From the NCBI GenBank assembly GCA_949361645.1, contig OX442428.1:5122461-5186460 (forward strand): a DNA stretch of 64,000 nt, in the 5' to 3' direction. This DNA comes from Spongilla lacustris (taxonomy: Eukaryota; Porifera; Demospongiae; Spongillida; Spongillidae). Shown here in pieces: positions 22,801 through 34,568 of this stretch (within the stretch, counting starts at the first letter, position 1; the number at the start of each line of letters is the position of its first letter). The position numbers were made by a program, and so were the translations under genes. Below the pieces are notes generated by a model that worked only from the letters and a program-made list of their open reading frames with translations, was not told the origin of the DNA and did not search any database.

Positions 22801-25328
22801 TACAGGGTGTAAATGGAACCATGGATTTGACCCCACAGCATACACAAGTACAGGGTGTAAATGGGACCATGGATTTGATCTTAAAACAGACTCAAGTACA
22901 GGGTGTAAATGGGAGCATGAGTTTGACCCACAACAGACACAAGTACAGGGTGTAAATGGGACCAATGAATTTACCCCACAACAGACACAAATACAGAGTG
23001 CAAATGGGACCATGGATTTGATCAAAAGTACAGGGTGTAAATGGGACCAATGAATTGACCCTAAATAAACTCAAGTACAGGGTGTAAATGGGACCATAGG
23101 TTTGACCCTAAAACAGACTCAAGTACAGGGTGTAAATGGGACCATAGGTTTGACCCTAAAACAGACTCAAGTACAGGGTGTAAATGGGACCATAGGTTTG
23201 ACCCTAAAACAGACTCAAGTACAGGGTGTAAATGGGAGCATGAGTTTGACCCACAACAGACAAAGTAAAGGGTGTAAATGGGACCATGGATTTCATCACA
23301 AGTACAGGGTGTAAATGAGACCATGGATTTGACCCCGCAGCATACTCAAGTACAGGGTGTAAATGGGATCATGGATTTACCCCACAACAGACACAAGTAC
23401 AGGTATAAATGGGACCATAGATTTGACCATAAACAGACTCAAGTACAGGGTGTTAATGGGACCATGGATTTGACCCCACAACAGACACAAGTACAGGGTG
23501 TAAATGGGACCATGGATTTGATCCCACAACAGACACATACAACATGTATATCCCACAATAGACACAACAAGTACAGGGTGTAAATGGGACCATGGATTTG
23601 ACCCCACAACAGACACAAGTACAGGGTGTAAATGGGACCATGGATTTCATCACAAGTACAGGGTGTAAATCAGACCATGGATTTGACCCCACAACAGACA
23701 AAAGTACAGGTCTAAATGGGAGTATGAGTTTGACCCCATAATAGACACAAGTACAGGGTGTAAATGGGACCATGCATTTGACCCCACAACAGACAAAAGT
23801 ACAGGGTTAAATGGTAGCATGGATTAGATCTCACAACAGACACAAGTACAGTGTGTAAATGGGACCAAGGATTTGATCACACGTACAGGGTGTAAATCGG
23901 ACCATGGATTTGATCACAAGTACAGGGTGTAAATCGGACCATGGATTTGATCACAAGTACAGGGTGTAAATCGGACCACAGATTTGAACCCACAAAAGAC
24001 ACAAGTACAGGGTGTAAATGTGACCATGGATTTGATCACAGGTACAGGGTGTAAATGGGACCATGGATTTGACTCCGCAACAGACACATACAACATGTAT
24101 ATCCCACAATAGACACAACAAGTACAGGGTGTAAATGGGACCATGGATTTCATCACAAGTACAGGGTGTAAATCAGACCATGGATTTGACCCCACAACAG
24201 ACAAAAGTACAGGTCTAAATGGGAGTATGAGTTTGACCCCACAACAGACACAAGTACAGGGTGTAAAAGGAACCATGGATTTGACCCCACAGCATACTCA
24301 AGTACAGGGTGTAAATGGGACCATGGATTTGACCCCACAATAGACACAAGTACAGGGTGTAAATGGGACCATGCATTTGACCCCACAACAGACAGAAGTA
24401 CAGGGTTAAATGGGACCATGGATTAGATCTCACAACAGACACAAGTACAGTGTGTAAATGGACCAAGGATTTGATCACACGTACAGGGTGTAAATCGGAC
24501 CATGGATTTGATCACAAGTACAGGGTGTAAATCGGACAATGGATTTGATCACAAGTACAGGGTGTAAATCGGACCACGGATTTGAACCCACAACAGACAC
24601 AAGTACAGGGTGTAAATGTGACCATGGATTTGATCACAGGTACAGGGTCTAAATGGGACCATGGATTTGACTCCGCAACAGACAAAAGTACTGGGTGTAA
24701 ATGGGACCAATGAATTGACGCTAAACAGACTCAAGTACAGGGTGTAAATGGAACCATAGATTTGACCCTAAAACAGACTCAAGTACAGGGTGTAAATGGG
24801 ACTATGGATTTGACCCCACAACAGACACAAGTACAGGGTGTAAAAGGAACCATGGATTTGACCCCACAGCATACTCAAGTACAGGGTGTAAATGGGAGCA
24901 TGGATTTGACCCCACAATTGACACAAGTACAGGGTGTAAATGGGACCATAGATTTGAGCCTAAACAGACTCAAGTACAGTGTGTAAATGTGATCATGCAT
25001 TTGACCCCACAACAGACACAAGTACAGGACCATGGATTTGACCCCACAATAGATACACCTACAGTGTGTAAATGGGACCATGCATTTGACCCTAAACAGA
25101 CACAAGTACAGGGTGTAAATGGGACCATGGATTTGACCCCAAGTACAGGTTGTACATATAAATGGACCATGGATTTGATCCCACAACAGAGGATGTAAAT
25201 GGACCATGGATTTGATCCCACAACCCAGGATACGATGTAAATGGATCATGGATTTGATCCCACAACAGAGGATGTAAATGGACCATGGATTTGATCCCAC
25301 AACAGACACAAGTGCAGGGTGTAAATGG
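19891..25328 (+). repeat. 48-bp minisatellite, right arm of element B
   Basis: More than 110 diverged units of GTACAGGGTGTAAATGGGAC type, with 48- and 37-bp forms, each frequently holding CCATGG. Translation gives a 16-residue period (GVNGTMDLTPQQTQVQ) because 48 is divisible by 3; I see no evidence that it is expressed. Confidence 0.93.
20551..24688 (+). repeat. 2,069-bp tandem segmental duplication inside the satellite
   Basis: 20551-22619 and 22620-24688 look identical, including rare variants such as AACATGTATATCCCACAAT. All reading frames in the first copy recur exactly 2,069 bp later. It is either a very recent unequal exchange or an assembly duplication. Confidence 0.9.
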
Positions 25329-26029
25329 GACCACCGTCGTCACTGTACTAGCATAAATCTAGTAACCTTTCTCACGATCGTCGTATTCGCACCGCTCGAA
25401 CTTCACGTCCGCCAATTGAAACTCTTATGACCTTGTCTTCAGTTGACGGCGCCATAAAGTTTATGTACGCAGAAGATAACGAAATAGGGATCGAATAGTA
25501 TAACAACTGCATGTGAGTCCGACCGGGAGATGGATTCACGTATCCAGCGCAGAGTAGGTGTGGCTCTAAGTTATCCAAGTGTCAGCCCACAGGAAGTAGT
25601 TGCATATTCATGTAATTTGGTGCATGGAAGCGGGTCACGCACGTACAACGGCGCGATTCGAGCGGGAAACTTGTAGCAACTTTGCGCCGCTGTATCTCCG
25701 TAACGGATGACATAAAAATTAACGAACAGAACAAATCGATAGGTATACGACCTCTCTACCTACAAACCGAATTTGAAGCGATTTGATTACTCCTACAGAA
25801 AGTTATGGCAGGTTTGAACCCACAGGGGTATCGGACGTTGCAATACTGGCACGGAGGAAGTACAAGACCCCAAAATGTATTTTACCATAGAGAAATGGTG
25901 TAGTATAAAGTGTTAAAAATAAGAAGTTGATAGCTTCAACCGTTCGGAAGATATAGCGATTCAAAAGAGAAGCATTTTTATAACATTTTATATATATAAG
26001 CGAAGGGCCATTTTCGTGGAAACTGTCCC
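25329..26029 (-). repeat. Right TIR of element B
   Basis: Inverted match to 10750-11360, with extra sequence at about 25495-25540 absent from A. On the minus strand an ATG at about 25455 opens a frame of about 27 codons (MAPSTEDKVIRVSIGGRE...) aligned with the start of the DUF7869-like gene. Confidence 0.88.
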
Positions 26030-26047
26030 ATATAATTATAATTATAT

Positions 26048-26770
26048 GGGACAGTTTCCGAGAAAATGATACTTCGCATATATAAATATAAAGTTATAAA
26101 AATGCCTCGCGTTTGAATCGCTATAACTCCCGAACGATAAACGATATTAACTTCCTATTTTCAACACTTCATACTACACCATTGCTCTATAGTAAAATAC
26201 ATTTTGGGGCCTTGCACTTGCTCCGTGCCAGTATTGCAACGTTCGATAGCCCACCGGGTTCTAACCCACCATAACTTTAGGTAGGAGTAATCAATTCGCT
26301 TCAAATTCGGTTTGTAGGTAGAGAGGTCATATACCTATCGATTTGTTCTGTTCGTTAATTTTTATGTCATCCGTTACGGAGATACAGCGGCGCAAAGTTG
26401 GTACACGTTTCCCGCTCGAATTGCGCCGTTGTACGTGCGTGAACCGCTTCCATACCAAATTACATGAAATGCAACTACTTCCTGTGGGCTGAGACTTGGA
26501 TAACTTATAGCCACACCTATGTATACTGCGCTAGCTAGCTAGCTGGGTAAGTATTTAATCTATCGCCCCTGTCACAGTTGATATTCGTTATTATCTGTGT
26601 AGATAAACGATATGCATAGCGACGTCCACTGAAGACAAGCTCGTAAGAGGTTCAATCGGCGGACGAGTTCGAGCCGGTACGGTTACGACGAGATATTCAA
26701 GATACTTTCGATGAGGATGGGGAGATCGAGAACGGTAGTGACGGCGGTCATACCACTGACGATGGTGGTT
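26048..26770 (+). repeat. Left TIR of element C with remnant of the gene start
   Basis: Homologous to the B TIR through the gene start, then to a decayed acidic tract: a frame from about 26710 reads DEDGEIENGSDGG, like residues 26-40 of the B protein. C therefore descends from a copy with transposase sequence at its end. Mirrored by 32785-33535. Confidence 0.8.
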
Positions 26771-27290
26771 GTAGGAAGTAAACAGCCGCTAAATCACCAC
26801 CGGCCCCGCCCCCCACATATGGGCCATTGCAAGTCCAGACAGCAGCCCTGCAAAACCAACAGATGCAATGCAGAGCCACCAACCCGCACTACCTATGGAA
26901 CCACCCGCCCATATCAGACCCTACACAGGAGCTACCAACTAACCAATGGGGTCAGCCTCCACAGTACAAGTAGAGATACTTATACTAACCCTCTCGCTGC
27001 AAATGGAGTTGGCAGCCCTCACAATTTCAGGGCAGCCATGAACTACATGTACATGTACCAAGGGAAGTCACACATGCCCCCTCCCAACACTACCAGTGGA
27101 ACTACATGTATTAGCCCTCACTGCAAATGGCCTTACATGTACATGTAAGCAGAACCCCATTGGTCCAGCCCCCTCCCCTCCCCACCCCCACTATTGATTA
27201 TTCTCTGCAAGTTCAAGGGACCATTGGCGCCATCCCCACACAGCAAAATCACCAGTCCCCATCACTACAGCCTTGCAAACTTTCAAAATA
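26771..27290. other. Outer body of element C left arm, no gene
   Basis: G/C-rich sequence with scattered CACTGCAAGT-like motifs and ACATGTACATGTA; mirrored by about 32290-32785. Frames here are not conserved between arms. Confidence 0.5.
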
Positions 27291-29510
27291 ATACCTCCCC
27301 ACCAGCTCTCTTACGGATGTGGTTACCAGACCCTGCACTGCCAGTAGGGGAGCCCTCACATGCAGGGGTCAATAGATGCCAGTGGAGATGCCGCCCTCAC
27401 TCTACAAGTAGTCCCCATAAAGTACTGTACATACACCCGCCCCTCTCCAAACAGTGAAACCATAAGCCTACACTGCAAGTGCTCCACACACTGAGACCAG
27501 CCATCTGGACCAATGGGGTCAGCTCCCTCACTGCAAGTGGACAGTATCATTGGACCATTAATGCTAGTGAACTTAATAGCCACACGATACAAGTGAACTA
27601 ACATTTAATACCTCCCGCACACTGCAAGTACTGGAGCCACCATCTCTCTTACAGATGGGGTTACCAGACCCTGCACTGCCAGCAGGGGTGCCCACACAAG
27701 CTGGGGTCAATACAATGTACATGTAGGTATGATGCCAATGGAGATGCCAGCCATCACACTACAAGCGATTAAGCAGTCCCCAAATTTCAGGGGAAGCCAT
27801 GAACTACATATGCACTGAACGTACACCCGCCCTTTCACTGCAAGTGCCCCACAAACTGGGACCAGCCCCCCACGGCCCTCCTGCCCACTACTAGTCCTTC
27901 ACTGCAAGTAGAGTCAACGGCTTAGGGACAAATGGGGTCAGCTCCCTCACTGCAAACAGACGGTAACATTGTAACTATTAATGCAAGTGAACTTAAAAGC
28001 CCACACTGCATTCCAGTTAGCACCATTGGAGCCATATTCCAGATGGAGTTATCAGACTGCCAGCAGGAAAGCCACCAGCTGCTAAACTCCCCGGGGTCAT
28101 TGGGGGGTCCCACAATAATGCATACTGGTGGATGGAGTCACACTGCAAGTGGAAATGGCACCCCGCACAATTTTAGGGAGCCACGAACTGGAGCCACACA
28201 TGCCCCCACTATCTATGGAACCATTTCACCCTCACTTAGCAGCCCCCACACACTACAAGTACAGTCCATACCAGTGACCATTCACTGCAAGTTCAAGGGG
28301 CCAATGGTCACACATCAAAACCACCATCCCCCATTGATCACTGCAAGTGAACTCAACAGCCGCACGATGCAAGTGAATTTCCATTAAATGTAAATGCCTC
28401 CACACTCCACACTGCAAGTAGTGGAGCCACCAGCTCTGTTACAGATGGGGTTACCAGACCCTGCATTCGATCAATGCCAGCAGGGGTGCCCACACAAGCT
28501 GGGGTCAGTAGGTATATGATGCCAGTGGAGATGCCAACCCTCACACTACAACCCATGAACTACATGTACTGTACGTACACCTGCCCATCTCAAAACACTA
28601 CCAATGGAACCATTAGGCCTCCTGCCCTGCACTACCTGCATGTCCTTCACTGCACGTTGAGTCAACATACGGCCCAGGGACCAATGGCGTCAGCTCCCTC
28701 ACTGCAAGCGGACAGTATCATTGGAATCATTAATGCAAGTGAACTTAATGGCCCCACACTGCAGGTCCGGTTAGCACCAGCGGTTCTTGGTCTGTCAGCA
28801 AAGGAGCCACCAGCTGCTAAACACCCCAGGGTCATTGGGGCCCCCAGAATAATCATGCTGGTGGAAACTCACAACAGTGGAATTGGAATTGGTAACCCCC
28901 ACAATATTAGGGGAACCATGAACTGGAGCCCCCCGCTATCCATGGAACCATTAGCCCTCACTTAGCAGGAGTACCTCCCACTACATGTACCTATCCTTCA
29001 CTGCATGTTTCATCAGTCAAGATTACCAGCCATATCACTACAAGTGCACCATACCCGTGAACATTTACCGCAGGTTCAAGGGGCCAATGGGACCACTGGA
29101 GCCATTCTCACACATTAGAACCACCATCCCCCATAACTGCAAGTGAACTTAACAGCCGCACAAGACAAGTGAATTTACATTTAATGCCTACACACTGCTA
29201 ATAGTAGAGCCACCAGCTCTCTCACAGATGGGGTTACCAGACCTGCACTGCCCACATAAGCTGGGGTCAATATGTATATGCCAGTGGAGATGCCAGCCAT
29301 CGCACTACAAGTAGTCCCCAAATTTCAGGGGAAGCCATGAACTACATGCACTGAACATACACCCGCCCCTCTCCAAACACTACCATTTGAACCATTAGTC
29401 CTCACTGCAACTACCCTACACACTGGGACCCGCCCCCACAGCCCTCCTGCCCCTTCACTGCATGTTGAGTTATTGGCCCAGGGGTCAGCTCCCTCACTAC
29501 AAGCGGACAG
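27291..29510 (+). repeat. Tandem repeats of about 785 bp, three to four copies
   Basis: The anchor ACAGATGGGGTTACCAGACC recurs near 27652, 28441 and 29225 (spacing about 785-790), with a shorter-spaced relative near 27310. A second anchor, GGGGTCAGCTCCCTCACTGC, recurs near 27513 and 27940, with variants near 28690 and 29485. Units contain many CACTGCAAGT-type decamers. The right arm of C has fewer units. Confidence 0.8.
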
Positions 29511-29789
29511 ACGCATTATTGCAAGTGAACTTAATAGCCCCATACAACAAGTCCAGTTAGCACCTGTCCAACGAGGGAGCCACCAGCTGCTAAAACCCTC
29601 TGCAGGGTCGTTGGGGGCCCCCCACAATAATGCATGCTGGTGGAGACTCCAGCTCTCACACGGCAATAGGAATTCGGCACCCCACACAATATTAGGGGAG
29701 CCATCAACTGGAGTCACACATGCCCATGGAACCATTAGCTCTCACTTAGCAGTCCCCACATACGGGGCTAGCCCCCACGGCCCTATCTC

Positions 29790-31440
29790 TCACTACCTAT
29801 CCTTTACTGCAAGTTGTATCCGAGATCCAGGAGTGAACGTGCAATGCCATCCCTCACTCACTAGCCCTCTCACTGCAAACACACAATACCAGTGGAACCA
29901 GACTCACCCAGCACCCACCCCCAACAGCCCTCTTACGTATGGAGTAATCAGACTGCCAGCAGGGGAGCCACCAGCTGCCATATTACCAGTCCTCACAAAA
30001 CTAGACCCCATCATGAGGAGTGGAACCACACATGCAATGGAGCCATTAGCTCTCACTGCATGGGGACTTACATGGTGTAGGCCCCAAACACTGGGGCCAG
30101 CCACAATGGCCCCCTATCCACTTAACCCCACACAGTACAACCACCAGCTCCTCACTGCAAATGAAACCACCAGACCCACTACCTGTGAAACCATTAACTC
30201 CCTACCTGTGAAACTGGTCATTAACCCCCACACTACAAGAGAACTTACACTGTCAGGAGAACCATCAACTACTAGTGGAGCTACCAGCCCGCATCGGACA
30301 AATGGGAACACCATGCACCACTGAAGCAGCCTCCGTTTGTAGAGTGTACATGTGTACGTTTTAAACACATTTTGTGTTGTAGATCTGAACTAAATGTTTG
30401 TGCATGTACCGAGGCATGTACAGAGTTATTTTATCTGGGGTGGAAGTGAAGCCCATGCTGTTAGTGGTGAATATAGTTACCAGCCCTATCGGTACTGATT
30501 GCGGGTGGTCTGCACCCGTGGTTGGTTTATATAGACAAGCAGAAGGCTTTTTGAAAAGAAAAAAGCCTACTGGGAACTGTGTAGTGTTGAGATACATGTA
30601 CAAGTTGCAAAACTTGTAAGTGCCACTTAGAATGTCACATAAATTGCATGCGCAGTCACAGCTATAATTTGGCACGGTGAAGACATTGGAATTCATGACC
30701 ACCAACTTCACTTGTGCGGTCATGAATTCTGATGTCTTCACCGTGACACACATCCAAAATGGCACTTACATGTTTTGCTAAGTGTACCTCAACAATGTAA
30801 AGCACTACATGTAGTTCCCAGCTGTAGGGGGTTTTATTCTTATTTTTTTTCTTCCAAAAAGCTCTCTGCTTGTGTATATAAACCAACCACGGGTGCAGAC
30901 CACCCGCAATCAGTACCGATAGGGCTGGTAAATATATTCACCACTAACAGCATGGGCTTCACTTCCACCCCAGATAAAATAACTCTGTACATGCCTCTGT
31001 ACATGCACAAACATTTAGTTCAGATCTACAACACAAAATGTGTTCAAAACGTATACATGTACACTCTACAAACGGAGGCTGCTTCAGTGGTGCATGGTGT
31101 TCCCATTTGTCCAATGCGGGCTGGTAGCTCCACTAGTAGTTGATGGTTCTCCTGACAGTGTAAGTCCTCTTGTAGTGTGGGGGTTAATGACTGGTCAGTT
31201 TCACAGGTAGGGAGTTAAAGGTTTCACAGGTAGTGGGTCTGGTGGTTCCATTTGCATTGAGGAGCTGGTGGTTGTACTGTGTGAGGTTAAGCGGATAGGG
31301 GGCCATTGTGGCTGGCCCCAGTGTTTGGGGCCTGCACCATGTAAGTTAGTCCACATGCAGTGAGAGCTAATGGCTCCATTGCATGTGTGGTTCCACTCCT
31401 CATGATGGGGTCTAGTTTTGTGAGGACCGGTAATGTGGCA
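29790..31440. repeat. Central palindrome of element C (module X pair)
   Basis: Left arm about 29790-30690 and right arm about 30700-31440 are inverted copies of module X meeting at GGAATTCATGACCACC / GGTCATGAATTC, so the loop seen in A and B is reduced to a few bases. Each arm has a single 19-bp unit (about 30086-30100 and 31316-31331). Confidence 0.85.
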
Positions 31441-32784
31441 GCTGGTGGCTCTACTAGTAGCAGTGTGTAGGCATTAAATGTAAGTTCACTTGTCTTGTGC
31501 GGCTGTTAAGTTCACTTGCAGTTATGGGGGATGGTGGTTCTAATGTGTGAGAATGGCTCCAGTGGTCCCATTGGCCCCTTGAACCTGCGGTAAATGTTCA
31601 CGGGTATGGTGCACTTGTAGTGATACGGCTGGTAATCTTGGCAGATGAAACATGCAGTGAAGGATAGGTACATGTAGTGGGAGGTACTCCTGCTAAGTGA
31701 GGGCTAATGGTTCCATGGATAGCGGGGGGCTCCAGTTCATGGTTCCCCTAATATTGTGGGGGTTACCAATTCCAATTCCACTGTTGTGAGTTTCCACCAG
31801 CATGATTATTCTGGGGGCCCCAATGACCCTGGGGTGTTTAGCAGCTGGTGGCTCCTTTGCTGACAGACCAAGAACCGCTGGTGCTAACGGGACCTGTAAT
31901 GTGCGGCTATTAAGTTCACTTGCATTAAAGTGTGCGGGAGGTATTACATGTTAGTTCACTTGTATCGTGTGGCTATTAAGTTCACTTGCATTAATGGTCC
32001 AATGATACTGTCCACTTGCAGTGAGGGAGCTGACTCCATTGGTCCAGGTGGCTGGTCTCAGTGTGTGGAGCACGTGCATTGAGGGCTTATGGTTCCACTG
32101 TTTGGAGAGGGGAGGGTGTACGTACAGTACTTTATGGGGACTACTTGTAGTGTGAGGGCGGCATCTCCACTGGCATCTATTGACCCCTGCTTGTGAGGGC
32201 TCCCATACTGGCAGTGCAAGGTCTGGTAACCCCATCCGTAAGAGAGCTGGTGGCTCCACTACTTGCAGTGTGGAGGTATTGTTTTGAAAGTTTGCAAGGC
32301 TGTAGTGATGGGGACTGGTGATTTTGCTGTGTGGGGATGGCTCCATTGGCCCCTTAAGCTTGAACTTGCAGAGAATAATCAATAGTGGGGGTGGGGAGGG
32401 GAGGGGGCTGGACCAATGGGGTTCTGCTTACATGTACATGTAAGGCCATTTGCAGTGAGGGCTAATACATGTAGTTCCACTGGTAGTGTTGGGAGGGGGC
32501 ATGTGTGACTTCCCTTGGTACATGTACATGTAGTTCATGGCTGCCCTGAAATTGTGAGGGCTGCCAACTCCATTTGCAGCGAGAGGGTTAGTATAAGTAT
32601 CTCTACTTGTACTGTGGAGGCTGACCCCATTGGTTAGTTGGTAGCTCCTGTGTAGGGTCTGATATGGGCGGGTGGTTCCCTAGGTAGTGCGGGTTGGTGG
32701 CTCTGCATTGCATCTGTTGGTTTTGCAGGGCTGCTGTCTGGACTTGCAATGGCCCATATGTGGGGGGCGGGGCCGGTGGTGATT
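31441..32784 (-). repeat. Right-arm body of element C
   Basis: Reverse complement of discontinuous parts of 26771-29220. Jumps at about 31440 and 31940 correspond to left-arm blocks of about 0.8 and 1.1 kb that are missing here. No gene. Confidence 0.75.
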
Positions 32785-33535
32785 TAGCGGCTGTTTACTT
32801 CCTACAACCACCATCGTCAGTGGTATGACCGCCGTCACTACCGTTCTCGATCTCCCCATCCTCATCGAAAGTATCTTGAATATCTCGTCGTAACCGTACC
32901 GGCTCGAACTCGTCCGCCGATTGAACCTCTTACGAGCTTGTCTTCAGTGGACGTCGCTATGCATATCGTTTATCTATACACAGAAGATAACGAATATCAA
33001 CTGTAACAGGGACGATAGATTAAATACTTACCCACTCCAGCTAGCTAGCTAGCGCAGTATATATAGGTGTGGCTATAAGTTATCCAAGTCTCAGCCCACA
33101 GGAAGTATTTGCATATTCATGTAATTTGGTATGGAAGCAGTTCACGCACGTACAACGGCGCGATTCGAGCGGGAAACTTGTACCAACTTTGCGCCGCTGT
33201 ATCTCCGCAACGGATGACATAAAAATTAACGAACAGAACAAATCGATAGGTATATGACCTCTCTACCTACAAACCGAATTTGAAGCGAATTGATTACTCC
33301 TACCTAAAGTTATGGTGGGTTTGAACCCGCTGGGGTATCGAACGTTGCAATACTGGCACGGAGCATATGCAAGGCCCCAAAATGTATTTTATTATAGAGC
33401 AATGGTGTAGTATGATGTGTTGAAAATAGAAAGTTAATATCATGTATTGTTCTGGAGTTATAGCGATTCAAACGCGAGGCATTTTTATAACTTTATATTT
33501 ATATATGCGAAGTATCATTTTCTCGGAAACTGTCC
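32785..33535 (-). repeat. Right TIR of element C
   Basis: Inverted match to 26048-26770, including the decayed gene start and the private tip bases. Confidence 0.88.
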
Positions 33536-33540
33536 ATATA

Positions 33541-34568
33541 GAGCAAAGGGACCGAATGTGGAACGCACCCCTATTAAGGAACACTAAATCTCATTAAAAA
33601 TTTAATCAAAGTTATGGGTTTGCAATGTTGGATCATACGCAAATCAATGAATCTGATCGACCCACTAGTTGCTGGATAAATATCCTTTGGCAAGCTAGGA
33701 GTGCAGCATTGTGCTCCTTTGCGACCTCCTGATTTCATTATAGCGTTCATGTACTCTAATGCAGCGTTTTCTTCTAGAGCTGCTTTTCTTTTTCTGCGTC
33801 GCTCTTCTTTCTCAGCTATCTCTCTCCTCTTCATATCCTCAGCAGCCTTAAATTCATCGATCCATTGTGCTGAAGTCATGCACTGAGCTGAACCTTTCAA
33901 ACGCTTAAATTGAGTACTTGTAGTAGGGATATAGCGTTGTCCTGTGGATCTAATCTTTCGCCATCTGAATTATCAGTGGTACTTTCTGAACTTTGAGAAG
34001 AGGTCCATTCAGCATGTTGCACCTGCTCAGGACATACTGCACATGCAGCCACATAGATGGAGTGGTACTGAATTGACAATTTTAGGCATAACTGCAGATC
34101 TTCTTCTGTTGTCATTGCAGCAGCCTTGAGATCAACCCGCCTCTTCACCTCTTGTGCCACACCATCCTCAATAAAGCTTACAATGGTCAGGAAGAGCATC
34201 TACCCCACGTAGTGGAGACAGGCCTGTCGTTTATTGGCCATAATTAGGCAACCAGAGGATAGACGTTTCATTTTTTAGCTAGTAGCACCCGCCCCCTCCC
34301 CAAAGTAAACCCCCATGCGGTTGAGTGTTTATATAACAACCCTTTGATGTGGTTGTTCCTTATTCGGTACCTTTCCCATACATTGAGGTATGTTTGCCGA
34401 AAAGTGAGTTTTCGGTACCAGGATTCATAAAACCTTTCCTATGGTTAGTATAGTTGTAATCTACGTTAAATTCTCTATCCAACGGTGTTTAAATTATCTC
34501 TCTAGCATGCATAGTTTGTCTGCAGCAGTCAAGGGAAGTTGGTTGTTCCTTAATAGGTTCCTTTGCTC
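33541..34568 (-). mobile_element. Element D: 1-kb TIR element next to element C
   Basis: Ends GAGCAAAGGGACC (33541) and, inverted, GGTTCCTTTGCTC (34556-34568); CTATTAAGGAAC is also mirrored further in. Flanked by TATA on both sides, consistent with a TA target. A related internal inverted copy lies at about 34352-34375. It carries a decayed reading frame on the minus strand. Confidence 0.7.
33574..34199 (-). pseudogene. Decayed transposase-like C-terminal remnant in element D
   Basis: Two minus-strand frames (33897-34199 and 33574-33900) follow each other with a frameshift near 33930. The first has an Asp/Ser/Thr-rich end (SSQSSESTTDNSDGE). The second starts TSAQWIDEFKAAEDMKRREI and continues into an Arg/Lys/Glu coiled coil. 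That layout resembles the C-terminal tails of pogo/Tigger-like DDE transposases. No catalytic domain is present, so family assignment is tentative and the protein cannot be functional as a nuclease. Confidence 0.4.

Larger units (their letters stand above)
10750..26029 (+). mobile_element. Element B: 15.3-kb putative autonomous TIR transposon with DUF7869-like gene
   Basis: The tips GGGACAGTTTCC (10750-10761) and GGAAACTGTCCC (26018-26029) are perfect inverted matches. The next bases CACGAAAATGGCCCTTCG are shared by B's two ends but not by A or C, which fixes the pairing of ends. Order: left TIR, DUF7869/zinc-finger gene, 70-80 bp repeats, 71-bp satellite, module X, loop, inverted module X, 48-bp satellite, right TIR. 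It is flanked on both sides by A/T-only sequence, so a TA-rich target is likely but an exact target duplication cannot be read. Confidence 0.8.
26048..33535. mobile_element. Element C: 7.5-kb palindromic TIR element without transposase
   Basis: Tips GGGACAGTTTCC (26048-26059) and GGAAACTGTCC (33525-33535, one C fewer). The following CGAGAAAATGATACTTCGC is private to C's two ends. The arms meet at about 30700 with almost no loop. The left arm is 4.65 kb and the right 2.8 kb, so the right arm has lost body sequence. No intact gene; Pro/Thr-rich frames in the arms are not supported. Confidence 0.8.

Noticed and set aside
19891..25328. Regular repeats resembling a CRISPR array
   Set aside because: Units are contiguous, diverged, of 37/48 bp without unique spacers, and lie in a metazoan-type transposon.
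20507..25343. Many 60-180 residue Cys-rich frames
   Set aside because: Satellite translation of a 48-bp period; no start context, no selection signal, duplicated with the array.
26711..30324. Thr/Pro/His-rich frames (145-283 residues) in element C
   Set aside because: Not conserved in the mirrored arm or between 785-bp units; composition-driven.
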